Positions 25,076 to 33,992 of a stretch of DNA of 64,000 nucleotides are shown here, piece by piece. Below the pieces are notes generated by a model. That model was given only the letters and a program-made list of their open reading frames with translations, searched no databases and was not told the DNA's origin. Both the position numbers and the translations under genes were made by a program. Numbering within the stretch: the first letter of the stretch is position 1; each line of letters starts with the position of its first letter. Origin of the DNA: ZC4RG35 sp041747855 (GTDB lineage: Bacteria; Actinomycetota; Acidimicrobiia; Spongiisociales; ZC4RG35); the NCBI GenBank assembly GCA_041747855.1, contig JBGTEJ010000055.1, positions 62,001 to 126,000 on the forward strand, written 5' to 3'.

Positions 25076-25094
25076 TCCGACCCGAGGCGAGGTC

Positions 25095-26369
25095 CTAAGC
25101 ACCGGGGCGGCCAAGACCCCAGTAGTCGAGACCTGCAGCCCGAACCATCGAGGGGTCGAGGATGTTCCTAGAGTCGACGACCCTGAAACCCTTCATGACC
25201 GCGGCCACCTCTTTCATATCGACTTCGGTGAACTCCGGCCATTCGGTGGCCACGAGGAGCACATCGGCGCCCCGGGCCGCTTCAATAGGAGAGGATGCCA
25301 TGGTCACGCTGTCCGACACCGCCCTGGGGTCATAGGCGGCCACTTCGGCCCCCTCGTCTTGGATCAACTTGGCGATCCGGAGAGCCGGGGACTCACGGAT
25401 GTCGTCGGTCCCAGCCTTGAAGGCGACACCCCAGATTCCGACCCTCCGACCCATCAGCCCGCCCCCGGCAGCCTGTCGAACCTTGTCGGTCAGCCGCTGA
25501 CGTTGCTCATCGTCGGCCTTGATGACAGCTCGGAGGAGCCCAAAGTCGTATCCGGCATCCTCCGCAACAGTTATCAAAGCGATCGTGTCCTTAGGGAAGC
25601 ATGAACCGCCGTATCCAGGACCGGGCTGCAAGAAGTGGGGGCCGATCCGATGGTCCATTCCCATGCCGGCGATCACATCGACTACGTCGGCTCCAACCGC
25701 TTCGCAAAGATTGGCGAGGGTGTTGACAAAAGTGAGCCGTGCCGCCAAATAGGAGTTTGAGGCGTACTTGATCATCTCGGCGGATGTCGGGTCGGTCATC
25801 ACCACTTTCGTCTCGAGAGACGAATAGAGCCCTGCGACTTTCTCGGCATCGGAGGGATCGAAGGCGCCGACGACGATGCGGTCCGGCTTGAGGAAGTCGG
25901 CCACCGCCTTGCCTTCCCTGAGGAACTCGGGGTGGGACACGATCGTGGCTTGACTCCCCCGATCAGCGAGACGCTTGCGCAGACCGGCAACGGTGCCGGG
26001 GGGAACTGTCGATTTGACGACAAAGACGGTCCCATCGGGAACAACCGTCGCCAGTTCATCGATGACACCGTCGACATAACGGAGATCGGCACGGCCCCCC
26101 ACGCCTTCGGGTGTGGGCAGACAGAGGAACACTTGACTCACACCGGCGACGGCATCGATGTTCGACTCGTGGACCGTGAGCATTCCGTCGGCGATCACCT
26201 TGCTGAGGAGCTCGGGCAGTCCTTCCTCGAAGATCGGAATCTCCCCGGCACGCAGGGCGGCCACGCGGTTCGGGTCAACCTCACCAAGTCTGACACGGTG
26301 GCCGAGACGGGCGAGACCGGCTCCCGTGACAATTCCGACATACCCTGCGCCAATTACCGCTATTTCCAT
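25095..26369 (-). CDS. ugd: UDP-glucose 6-dehydrogenase
   Basis: 424 residues; oxidises UDP-glucose to UDP-glucuronate with two NAD+. Rossmann motif 'GAGYVGIVTGAGLA' (about 7-20), 'STVPPGT' (about 120-126), 'HPEFLREG', 'NSYLAARLTFVN', and the catalytic Cys in 'GYGGSCFPKDT' (about 257-267). C-terminal Rossmann 'GVAFKAGTDDIRESPAL'. The ATG at 26369 follows GGGGAA about 7 bases upstream. It lies 59 bases downstream of the LCP gene on the same strand. Supplies glucuronate for surface polysaccharides such as those of the downstream glycan region. Confidence 0.95.
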   Translation of the reverse strand: MEIAVIGAGYVGIVTGAGLARLGHRVRLGEVDPNRVAALRAGEIPIFEEGLPELLSKVIADGMLTVHESNIDAVAGVSQVFLCLPTPEGVGGRADLRYVDGVIDELATVVPDGTVFVVKSTVPPGTVAGLRKRLADRGSQATIVSHPEFLREGKAVADFLKPDRIVVGAFDPSDAEKVAGLYSSLETKVVMTDPTSAEMIKYASNSYLAARLTFVNTLANLCEAVGADVVDVIAGMGMDHRIGPHFLQPGPGYGGSCFPKDTIALITVAEDAGYDFGLLRAVIKADDEQRQRLTDKVRQAAGGGLMGRRVGIWGVAFKAGTDDIRESPALRIAKLIQDEGAEVAAYDPRAVSDSVTMASSPIEAARGADVLLVATEWPEFTEVDMKEVAAVMKGFRVVDSRNILDPSMVRAAGLDYWGLGRPGA

Positions 26370-26428
26370 TGAATTCCCCGCGAGTCTATCTGCAGTTTCT
26401 AGCGGGCGTTGCACCCGTCAGCTGCGTC

Positions 26429-27529
26429 TCAGCGGCTATCGGTAGACCAGGCGAGGACTTGACCGAAACCAGAGAACCCGAAGCTCACCGGACCACTCGG
26501 ATTGAATAGCTCGATCCTGGTTGCCTGACTGCGCAACTCCCGGCCGGACCGGAATCTCGAGAGCATCTCGTCCGCTTCGGGTTGACGCTGGACCAGGACC
26601 TCACGTCCTCCGATGTTCCTTGCAGAGACCGGGAGTGTCGAACCCGCCATGTCCCCGGTGAGCACGCCGCGGAAATCCCAAGCCATTGAAGCCACCGAAG
26701 CACCGGCGAGACGGGAGTCGACCGTCATGTACTTGGCGAGCGCACCGGTGATCGACCCGGCGTCGGCCAAAGAAGAGGGTGACTTGAGCTTGGCGAACAT
26801 TGCTCGCATTACCGTCTGTTGACGTGTGGTCCGACCCAGATCGTTCGCATCCACAAAGGTCCATCGGCCGTCCTGGTACTCCTCGTAATGGCGCGATCTG
26901 GCGTAGGCGAGAGCGGTTTCACCGTCGACTGTTTGGCGACCCGCGGGCACGTCGAGGCCCGACTTTTCGTCCCGGGCCGGATATGGGAGGTCGAGTTGAA
27001 CTCCACCGAGTTCATCGATCAACCCCTGGAAGCCCACAAAGTCGATCTCGATGTAGTGGTTGACTTCGATGTCAAGGTTCTCCCTGACGGTCTCGACCAG
27101 TTTCCTACTACCGCCGATCGCATAGGCGGCATTGATCCGGTTGGCCGAACTTCCCGGTATGTCGACCCAAAGGTCTCTGGGTACGGAGAGCATCTGGATA
27201 ATGGAGCTTTCCCCCCCAACACGGACCAACATGATCACATCGGCCCTGGCCCCACCAAAGTTGCCGAAGTTCTCGAGATCATCAAGACCGTCTCGTGTGT
27301 CCGAACCTACCAGGAGGAACGTGAGCTCGTTCCCGCTCCGCTCGTCGAGGACCTCGGTGACGTCACGGTCGGTTGCTGCCACGGCGAGGAAGTCCTGCCC
27401 GGTGCGAACAGCCCACAGGACTGCGAGCGCGGTCAGATTGGCCAGGACAAGCACGGTGACGACCGTGATCTTGAACCAGCGCGGCATTCGGCGAGGAGTA
27501 GGGGAGGTTTGGGGGGGCACAGAAGCCAT
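26429..27529 (-). CDS. LytR-CpsA-Psr (LCP) family cell-wall glycopolymer ligase
   Basis: 366 residues. Cytoplasmic N-terminus, one TM helix (about 20-42), then the extracytoplasmic LCP domain. Conserved features: 'FLLVGSDTRDGLD' (about 72-84), Asp-rich 'GARADVIMLVRV', 'SVPRDLWVDIPG' (about 116-127, pyrophosphate-binding Arg), 'RINAAYAIGG', and 'AYARSRHYEEYQDG...DLGRTTRQQ' with the conserved arginines. LCP enzymes transfer polyprenyl-diphosphate-linked glycopolymers to peptidoglycan. On the minus strand a TAAGAT -10-like box at 27555-27560 lies about 26 bases before the ATG. Next to ugd, consistent with envelope polysaccharide attachment. Confidence 0.92.
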   Translation of the reverse strand: MASVPPQTSPTPRRMPRWFKITVVTVLVLANLTALAVLWAVRTGQDFLAVAATDRDVTEVLDERSGNELTFLLVGSDTRDGLDDLENFGNFGGARADVIMLVRVGGESSIIQMLSVPRDLWVDIPGSSANRINAAYAIGGSRKLVETVRENLDIEVNHYIEIDFVGFQGLIDELGGVQLDLPYPARDEKSGLDVPAGRQTVDGETALAYARSRHYEEYQDGRWTFVDANDLGRTTRQQTVMRAMFAKLKSPSSLADAGSITGALAKYMTVDSRLAGASVASMAWDFRGVLTGDMAGSTLPVSARNIGGREVLVQRQPEADEMLSRFRSGRELRSQATRIELFNPSGPVSFGFSGFGQVLAWSTDSR

Positions 27530-27650
27530 TTATGTCTTGACGTTGGACGCTCCTATCTTACCCAGGGTTCCAATATTTCAATCGGCAGTCGCGGTCCCAC
27601 CGGCGGTGACACTATCCTCCCCGTGTTCATCACTCCGAAGGAGAAACCTG

Positions 27651-28388
27651 TTGGCTGTGTTGGCCCACGAAGGCACCTTCCCGATCATGTTCGGCGCCAT
27701 ACCACTCCCGGTTGGGGCGGGGCATCGCACCGGATATCTTGCTCGCCCGGACGAATCGGGACGATTCCCGGTCGTTGTCGTCCTACCCGATCTAGGTGGT
27801 CTCGACAGCTTCGAGAAAGACCTGTGCCGACGGCTGGCAAGGGCGGGAGTGGTCGCCATCGCGGTCGACCTCTATCGGAGCGACGACGATCCCCTGATCG
27901 CGTATAACAGTCTGACCGACACCCGAGCGCTCACTGATCTCGACGAGGTCCACGACTTCATCGTCTCCGATGACATCACCTGGAATGCCGGGAATCGGGT
28001 CGGTCTGCTCGGTATCGACGTGGGGGGCCGATTCGCATTGCTCAAGGCGGCGACAACCTCATGGGTGGGGTCGGCAGCCGTCGCCTACACACCGCTGACC
28101 GGGGATGAAGACCGGGAACGTCAGGTCGCTGAGATCCTCTCGAATCTGCCGGTGCCGATCCTGGGGCTCTACGGAGCTTCTGACGAACTCATCGACTCTG
28201 CGAGTGTCGATGAGGCCCAACGACGCAACGAACACGGTCAATGGCTGCTTTACGAGGACGCCGGTCACGGGTTCATCGACCCGACCAGCCCCACTTACGA
28301 TGAGGGTCCTGCCGAGGATGCAGTTGCGAGACTCATCGCCTTCTTCAAGACGACCCTGCCCCCAGCTGAGATCGAAGAACTCGGGTGA
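27651..28388 (+). CDS. dienelactone-hydrolase-like alpha/beta hydrolase with Asp at the nucleophile position
   Basis: 245 residues, alpha/beta-hydrolase fold of the DLH type: 'VVVVLPDLGGLDSFEKDLCRRLARAGVVAIAVDLY', nucleophile elbow 'GIDVGG' (Asp at residue 123), Asp178 in 'GASDELID' and His206 in 'DAGHGFID'. Canonical DLH uses Cys at this elbow (GxCxGG); here it is Asp, as in haloalkane dehalogenases. Cytosolic, no signal peptide. The TTG at 27651 was chosen because GAAGGAG lies 7 bases upstream; the open frame continues further upstream antisense to the LCP gene. Divergent from LCP, convergent with the biotin ligase. Substrate unknown. Confidence 0.85.
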   Translation: MAVLAHEGTFPIMFGAIPLPVGAGHRTGYLARPDESGRFPVVVVLPDLGGLDSFEKDLCRRLARAGVVAIAVDLYRSDDDPLIAYNSLTDTRALTDLDEVHDFIVSDDITWNAGNRVGLLGIDVGGRFALLKAATTSWVGSAAVAYTPLTGDEDRERQVAEILSNLPVPILGLYGASDELIDSASVDEAQRRNEHGQWLLYEDAGHGFIDPTSPTYDEGPAEDAVARLIAFFKTTLPPAEIEELG

Positions 28389-28403
28389 GCTCAGCCACCC
28401 GAC

Positions 28404-29054
28404 CTATCTGACATGTCTCACCGCACCCGATGGAATGACACGCGTCCCTTCCGGGGTCTCCACTACGAGGGCGCCGCTCCGGTCCAGACCGATGACCTGG
28501 CCCCGACCCGACGGCTCCCAGGTGATTTCACGCCCGAGAGTCGCACAACTCGCGATGTACTCATCCCTCGGCCAACCAGTGTCGTCGATGAGACGCATCA
28601 TCTCGGCGCCCCACAACGCCCCCAATTCGATATGCAGATCAGTACCAGGATCATCCGTGAAGAGACTCCCGTAGCCATCAGGCGGTCCCGGCCACCAGAG
28701 GTTGATCCCGATCCCGATCAAAACCAAGTGGCTGGAACGTTCGACCAGGATTCCCCCGACCTTGGACTCGCCTTGCATCAGGTCATTGGGCCACTTGAGC
28801 TGGATGTTGTCGATCACCCGGCATGCGGCCACACCGGCCATTAGCGAAAACGGGCGATCGTCCTCGCCCACACCCGCGGCCAGAGAGACGGCCAGTGCCC
28901 GAGGCGCGGTCTCCCAAGTCGCACCCGAACGTCCTCGACCTGCAGACTGCTCGGCGGCGATCACGAGCAAGGGGAGTCTTTCGAACTCGGCCCGCGCCAC
29001 ATCCTGGGTAGAGGGCACCCGCTCCAACCTGATCTGTATATAGGGTGTAGCCAT
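28404..29054 (-). CDS. birA: biotin--[acetyl-CoA-carboxylase] ligase (no DNA-binding domain)
   Basis: 216 residues; activates biotin as biotinyl-AMP and attaches it to the Lys of biotin carboxyl carrier domains. Motifs: 'STQDVARAEF', the biotin/AMP loop 'GRGRSGATWE' (about 39-48), 'LKWPNDL' (about 86-92), 'KVGGILVE' and 'GIGINL'. There is no N-terminal helix-turn-helix, so it is a monofunctional class I enzyme, not a repressor. It is divergent from the carboxylase genes; the alpha subunit at 30705 carries the target EAMKM motif. Confidence 0.94.
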   Translation of the reverse strand: MATPYIQIRLERVPSTQDVARAEFERLPLLVIAAEQSAGRGRSGATWETAPRALAVSLAAGVGEDDRPFSLMAGVAACRVIDNIQLKWPNDLMQGESKVGGILVERSSHLVLIGIGINLWWPGPPDGYGSLFTDDPGTDLHIELGALWGAEMMRLIDDTGWPRDEYIASCATLGREITWEPSGRGQVIGLDRSGALVVETPEGTRVIPSGAVRHVR

Positions 29055-29098
29055 ATCGGCTCCCGGTGAGTCTGACAGGCGGAGGATACGGAGGAGTC

Positions 29099-30649
29099 TT
29101 GGGTACCGAGGCGCGCATTGAGCAACTGAGAGAACTCCGGGAACAGGCCCTCAACTCGGGGAACCAGCGCGCCGTCGCCCGGCAGCACGAGGCTGGCAAA
29201 CTGACCGCAAGGGAGAGGATCGATGCCCTTCTCGACCATGACTCGTTTCAGGAGATCGACCAGTTCGTACGACACCAGACGACCGGGTTCGGTATGGAGG
29301 AGAGAAAGCCCCTTGGCGACGCCGTGGTCACCGGCTATGGGACCATCGAAGGTCGTCCTGTGTTCGTGTTTGCGGAGGACTTCACCGTTTTTGGTGGGAG
29401 TCTGGGGAAAGTTGTCGCCGACAAGATATGCAAGATTCTCGATCTTGCCTTGGAGACCGGGACTCCCGTCATCGGCTTGAAAGACTCAGGCGGTGCACGT
29501 ATCCAGGAGGGTGTAGCCGCTCTGGACGGGTACGGACGCATCTTCGAACGCAACGTCCGGGCCTCAGGGGTGATACCCCAGATCTCGGTGATCATGGGGC
29601 CTTGCGCGGGAGGGGCGGTCTACTCCCCCGCTCTCACCGACTTCGTCTTCCAGGTTGACCAGACCTCACATATGTTCATCACAGGGCCTGACGTGATCAA
29701 GGCTGTGACAGGGGAAGACGTGACGATGGAAGATCTCGGGGGTGCGATGACCCACGCAACCAAGTCAGGTGTTACCCACTTCGTTTACCCGAACGGGCCT
29801 GACACCCTTGAAGCGGTCAGGTACCTCATGTCGTTCCTACCCAAGAACAACATGGAGATGCCCCCGTACTTTGCACCGGCCGACCGTCCGGACCGGATCG
29901 ACAACTCTCTCGACGGGCTCATCCCCGACTCAGCCAGCCAACCGTACGACATGAAGAAGGTCGTGGAGACAGTCCTGGACGATGGCGAGTTCTTCGAGAT
30001 CAACGAGCGGTGGGCCGGGAACCTGGTCATCGGTCTGGGCCGTCTCGACGGGCATACGGTTGGAATCGTCGCCAATCAACCGGCCGTCCTGGCGGGGACA
30101 CTCGACATCGAGGCTTCGGAAAAGGGCGCTCGATTCGTCAGGTTCTGTGATGCCTTCAACATCCCTCTGCTCACCTTCGTCGACGTGCCGGGATTTCTTC
30201 CCGGGGTCGACCAGGAACAAGGTGGGATCATCCGCCACGGGGCCAAGCTCCTATACGCCTACTGCGAGGCAACAGTCCCACGTCTCACTGTCATCACCCG
30301 GAAGGCCTACGGAGGGGCTTACCTGGTGATGAATTCGCGAGGCATCCGAGCCGACATGGTCTTTGCCTGGCCCTCGGCTGAGATTGCGGTCATGGGAGCC
30401 CAGGGCGCGGTCAACATCATCCAGCGTCGGGACATCGAGGCCGCCGAGGAACCCGAATCGAAGCGGGCCGAGCTGATCGCGGACTATGAGACCAAATTCA
30501 ACAACCCATACATTGCTGCCGAATTGGGTCTCGTCGACGAGGTTATCGAGCCGAGAGAAACCCGGGTCAAGCTGGTGCGAGCGCTGGACATCCTGCGTAC
30601 CAAACGAGAGGTCATGCCCCCGAAGAAGCATGGGAATGGCCCGCAATGA
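29099..30649 (+). CDS. acyl-CoA carboxylase carboxyltransferase (beta) subunit
   Basis: 516 residues; transfers CO2 from biotin to acetyl-/propionyl-CoA. Two crotonase-like halves: 'KLTARERIDALLDHDSF', 'GGSLGKVVADKICKILDLAL', 'DSGGARIQEGV', 'GPCAGGAVYSPALTDF', 'VDVPGFLPGVDQEQGGIIRHGAKLLYAYCEATVP', 'RKAYGGAYLVMNSRGI' and 'AEIAVMGAQGAVNII'. The residue that sets substrate choice in Streptomyces AccB/PccB (Ile versus Asp after GGAY) is Leu here, closer to the acetyl-type. TTG at 29099 is preferred (GGAGGA repeats just upstream); GTG at 29066 is an alternative. Divergent from birA and upstream of the alpha subunit. Confidence 0.93.
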   Translation: MGTEARIEQLRELREQALNSGNQRAVARQHEAGKLTARERIDALLDHDSFQEIDQFVRHQTTGFGMEERKPLGDAVVTGYGTIEGRPVFVFAEDFTVFGGSLGKVVADKICKILDLALETGTPVIGLKDSGGARIQEGVAALDGYGRIFERNVRASGVIPQISVIMGPCAGGAVYSPALTDFVFQVDQTSHMFITGPDVIKAVTGEDVTMEDLGGAMTHATKSGVTHFVYPNGPDTLEAVRYLMSFLPKNNMEMPPYFAPADRPDRIDNSLDGLIPDSASQPYDMKKVVETVLDDGEFFEINERWAGNLVIGLGRLDGHTVGIVANQPAVLAGTLDIEASEKGARFVRFCDAFNIPLLTFVDVPGFLPGVDQEQGGIIRHGAKLLYAYCEATVPRLTVITRKAYGGAYLVMNSRGIRADMVFAWPSAEIAVMGAQGAVNIIQRRDIEAAEEPESKRAELIADYETKFNNPYIAAELGLVDEVIEPRETRVKLVRALDILRTKREVMPPKKHGNGPQ

Positions 30650-30704
30650 CGTCTGCTTCGCTCGCTGCCGGCCCTTGCTGCTCCCCCCGTCTCGCAGTTA
30701 GGTC

Positions 30705-32435
30705 ATGAAGAGCCTTCTGATCGCGAACCGGGGTGAGATTGCGGTGAGGGTCATCCGCACCGCCCGCGAGATGGGCTTGAGGACCATTGCCATCTACTCC
30801 GAGCTAGACCGCGACGCCCGACATGTTTCTCTCGCGGATGAAGCCTGGAATGTCGGTCCAGCACCAGCTGCCGAGAGCTATCTGAACCAACGACGCATCC
30901 TGGAGATCGCAAAGGAGTCGAGAGCCGACGCGATCCACCCGGGCTACGGATTCCTTTCCGAGAATCCAACTTTTGCAAAGGCTGTTGCCGATGCCGGGAT
31001 CATCTGGGTGGGGCCACCTGCCTCGGCGATCGAGGCTATGGGAGACAAGATCACATCGAGAAGGAACGCAGAGCTCTACGGCGTCCCAACCGTTCCTGGG
31101 ATCACCGACCCGGTCACCAGTGTCGCTGAGGTCGCAGAACTCGCCGAGAGGTTCGGGTACCCCATCGCCATTAAGGCCGCCCACGGAGGTGGAGGCAAAG
31201 GGCTGCGTGTGGTCACCCAAGATTCGGAACTGCAGGAGGCCTTCGAAGGTGCTCGCCGGGAGGCCGACGCCTACTTCGGGAACCCGGCCGTCTATGTCGA
31301 GCGATATCTCGAGAGACCCCGGCATGTCGAGGCCCAGATCCTCTTCGACTCTCATGGCAACGGCATCTTTCTCGGTGAACGTGACTGCTCGGTCCAGAGA
31401 AGACATCAGAAGCTGATCGAGGAAACACCATCCCCGGGACTCACCGTCAAGCAGCGTCGGGCCCTGAGCAAGGCCTCGCTGGCCGCGGGCAGGTCATGTG
31501 GATATGTCAATGCCGGTACCGTCGAGTTTCTGCTCGACCGGTCAGGTGACATCTTCTTCCTGGAGATGAACACCAGACTCCAGGTCGAACACACCGTCAC
31601 CGAGATGGTGACCGGTCTCGACTTGGTCGAATGGCAGATCCGCATCGCGTCCGGGGAAGCTCTCGACATGACCGAAGTGACACCCAAAGGACATGCGATC
31701 GAGTTCAGGATCAACGCCGAAGACCCTCACAACAGTTACTTGCCCACACCGGGGCAGGTGATCGAATGGGTCGAACCCGCAGGACCCGGGGTGAGGGTCG
31801 ACTCCTGGATCACCCCGGGAACAGTGGTGTCCCAGTACTACGACAATCTGATGGCGAAGCTAGTGGTGTGGGGTGCGACCCGGGAAGCGGCAATCGCCCG
31901 GGGTCGGAGAGCTCTCGAAGAGTTCCAGGTGACGGGTGTCGAAACCACAATCCCAGCACACCTGGCGGTGCTCGATCATCCCGACTTCATAAACGGTGAC
32001 CACCACACCAAGTGGATCGAGGAGGCGGTTCTGCTGGTACGCACCGTTCCACCGGCACCACCAGGTCTCGCGGAAGGCGAAGAGACCACCAAGAGGGACA
32101 TCACGGTGGAGGTGAGTGGACGCCGCTTCCAGGTGTCGTACTGGGCCCCTGAGCCGGTATCAGCCGGGATCCCGCGTCGGCGCGCCCCCAAACTGGCGGC
32201 TCCGGGACCCAAAGGGAGCACTGATGGCGTGATCACCTCCCCGATGCAGGGGACCATCGTCAAGGTGCATGTTCGCGCCGGTCAACCGGTGAAGGCGGGA
32301 GAGCCGATATGTGTGCTCGAGGCCATGAAGATGGAGAACGAGGTGACCGCTCCGATTGGAGGGGACGTGGTCGACCTGAGAGTGGAACCGGGTGACACTG
32401 TCACCGCGGGGCAGGTCATCGCCATCATCAGGTGA
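30705..32435 (+). CDS. acyl-CoA carboxylase alpha subunit (biotin carboxylase + biotin carrier)
   Basis: 576 residues. Biotin carboxylase domain (about 1-445): 'LLIANRGEIAVRVIRTARE', 'HPGYGFLSENP', the ATP-grasp glycine loop 'KAAHGGGGKGLRVV' (about 159-172), 'ERDCSVQRRHQKLIEE', 'FFLEMNTRLQVEHTVTE' and 'AIEFRINAEDP'. Linker at about 446-505, then a biotinyl domain (about 507-576) with the biotinylated Lys in 'EAMKMENEV'. A55-base gap follows the beta subunit gene, same strand. Together they make malonyl-CoA or methylmalonyl-CoA. No epsilon subunit gene is visible nearby. Confidence 0.95.
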   Translation: MKSLLIANRGEIAVRVIRTAREMGLRTIAIYSELDRDARHVSLADEAWNVGPAPAAESYLNQRRILEIAKESRADAIHPGYGFLSENPTFAKAVADAGIIWVGPPASAIEAMGDKITSRRNAELYGVPTVPGITDPVTSVAEVAELAERFGYPIAIKAAHGGGGKGLRVVTQDSELQEAFEGARREADAYFGNPAVYVERYLERPRHVEAQILFDSHGNGIFLGERDCSVQRRHQKLIEETPSPGLTVKQRRALSKASLAAGRSCGYVNAGTVEFLLDRSGDIFFLEMNTRLQVEHTVTEMVTGLDLVEWQIRIASGEALDMTEVTPKGHAIEFRINAEDPHNSYLPTPGQVIEWVEPAGPGVRVDSWITPGTVVSQYYDNLMAKLVVWGATREAAIARGRRALEEFQVTGVETTIPAHLAVLDHPDFINGDHHTKWIEEAVLLVRTVPPAPPGLAEGEETTKRDITVEVSGRRFQVSYWAPEPVSAGIPRRRAPKLAAPGPKGSTDGVITSPMQGTIVKVHVRAGQPVKAGEPICVLEAMKMENEVTAPIGGDVVDLRVEPGDTVTAGQVIAIIR

Positions 32436-32453
32436 AACCTTGGTAGCCGAGAA

Positions 32454-33815
32454 TCACTCGGCCGCCTCGGTGATGGCCTCGGTCATCGAAGGATGGACCA
32501 TCAGGGTTTCGAGGAGTGTCTGTGCCGTGACCCGGGCTTGTACTCCCAGCGCTATCACACCGATCAGTTCCGAGGCACGATGCCCGACGATGGTCCCACC
32601 CAGGACGACACCCGTGGCCGGGTCGGTGGTCACCTTCACAAAGCCACGCTCGAAGTGCTGGAGGACCGACCTGGCATTAGAAGCGAAGGGGACCTTGGTG
32701 GTCCGCACCTTCCGTCCGAGAGCGGCCGCATCGACATCGACGAGACCGACAGAAGCTATCTCGGGTTCGGTGAAAATGGCCTCGGCGACCTTGGTGTAAT
32801 CGATCGGCTGTACCGGGAGATTCAGAGCATGGCGTGCAATCTTGCGTCCCTGCATCGACGCCACTGAACTCAGGAACATCTGCCCGGTGACGTCGCCAGC
32901 CGCATAGATGTTGGAAACTGAGGTTCGTTGAAACTCATCGACCGTGATGTAACCGCCAGCATCAACGGCTACTCCCGCCTCCTCGAGACCAAGGTCAGCC
33001 GAGAGTGGGTAGGACCCAACGGCCAAGAGGGCGTGTGAGCCGCTGATCCGTCGTCCGTCATCACAGATCACTACGACCCCATCTGATCCCACTTCAATCC
33101 CTTCGGCCCTGGCACCGATGACCAGACGCACCCCACGTTCGAGGAAGTCGGCTTCGAGAACGGCTGCCACTTCAGCATCACGGTGGGGAAGTATCTGCTG
33201 GCGGGACACCACCAGGCTGACTTTGGACCCCATGCTCTCGAAGACGTGGGTGAACTCGACCCCGGTCACCCCAGAGCCGATGATCACGAGGTGCTCGGGA
33301 ACCTCTTCCATGTGATAACAGTCCCTGGTGGTGAGGACCCGTAGGCCGTCGACCGGGGCCCAGTCTGGTCTTCTCGGGGAGGAGCCGGTCGAAATCATGG
33401 CCTTATCGAATCGGACGCGCCGCTCACCCGACTCGGTGTCGACGACGACTTCTTCGGGACTCAGGAAGCGGGCCGTCCCATTCGCGATATCGACGTTCTG
33501 GGAGCGGAGCAGTTCGACCCAATTCTCGGTGATGTCGGCGGTGATCTCCCTTATCCTGCTGGAGAGGACCTTTGAGTCGACAACACCTGGATCGTTGACC
33601 AAGCCAAGTTTGACCGCATTCCGCACCGACGTATGACGCAAAGCACTTGCGGCCATCGTCTTGGAGGGAATGCAGTCCCAGAGGTGGGCCGCCCCGCCAA
33701 CGATGTCCTTTTCGACCACTGTGACTCTGGCCCCCTTCGAGGCGGCAACGGTCGCCGCTTGCGCACCCGCAGGACCGGCACCGATGATCAGAAGCTGGGC
33801 GTGGGTGTTGCTCAT
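32454..33815 (-). CDS. lpdA: LpdA-type NAD(P)H flavoprotein (quinone reductase-like), single redox cysteine
   Basis: 453 residues of the pyridine-nucleotide disulfide reductase fold: FAD motif 'IIGAGPAGAQAA' (about 9-20), NAD motif 'VIIGSGVTGVEF' (about 171-182), second FAD motif 'NIYAAGDVTGQMFL' (about 300-313), and a C-terminal dimerisation domain (about 340-450). The redox-disulfide region reads 'GGAAHLWDCIPSKT': only the second Cys of CxxxxC remains. This matches mycobacterial LpdA-type proteins that reduce quinones rather than disulfides; the C-terminal His-Glu dyad region ('HPSMTEAITEAA') looks partly kept. The ATG at 33815 gives the standard N-terminus. Convergent with the carboxylase gene. 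Confidence 0.88.
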   Translation of the reverse strand: MSNTHAQLLIIGAGPAGAQAATVAASKGARVTVVEKDIVGGAAHLWDCIPSKTMAASALRHTSVRNAVKLGLVNDPGVVDSKVLSSRIREITADITENWVELLRSQNVDIANGTARFLSPEEVVVDTESGERRVRFDKAMISTGSSPRRPDWAPVDGLRVLTTRDCYHMEEVPEHLVIIGSGVTGVEFTHVFESMGSKVSLVVSRQQILPHRDAEVAAVLEADFLERGVRLVIGARAEGIEVGSDGVVVICDDGRRISGSHALLAVGSYPLSADLGLEEAGVAVDAGGYITVDEFQRTSVSNIYAAGDVTGQMFLSSVASMQGRKIARHALNLPVQPIDYTKVAEAIFTEPEIASVGLVDVDAAALGRKVRTTKVPFASNARSVLQHFERGFVKVTTDPATGVVLGGTIVGHRASELIGVIALGVQARVTAQTLLETLMVHPSMTEAITEAAE

Positions 33816-33992
33816 CCGAGGCCAGAACGGTACCCGGAAACTTGACCCCCACCGGTACACCCAGGCTCTAGTCACCCCACGAACACCAAGGTGAGTCCGA
33901 GGGTTTCTGTCGACCGCAGGTATCCTGAGGTCAGCGGTGGTCTCCTATCGGGAACTCGCCCCTATCCCCGAAACGTCAGATACACGTCATAC

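Noticed and set aside
26819..27907. Long plus-strand frame (362 codons) over the LCP gene
   Set aside because: Antisense to a clear LytR-CpsA-Psr gene and overlaps the DLH-like gene start; no domain.
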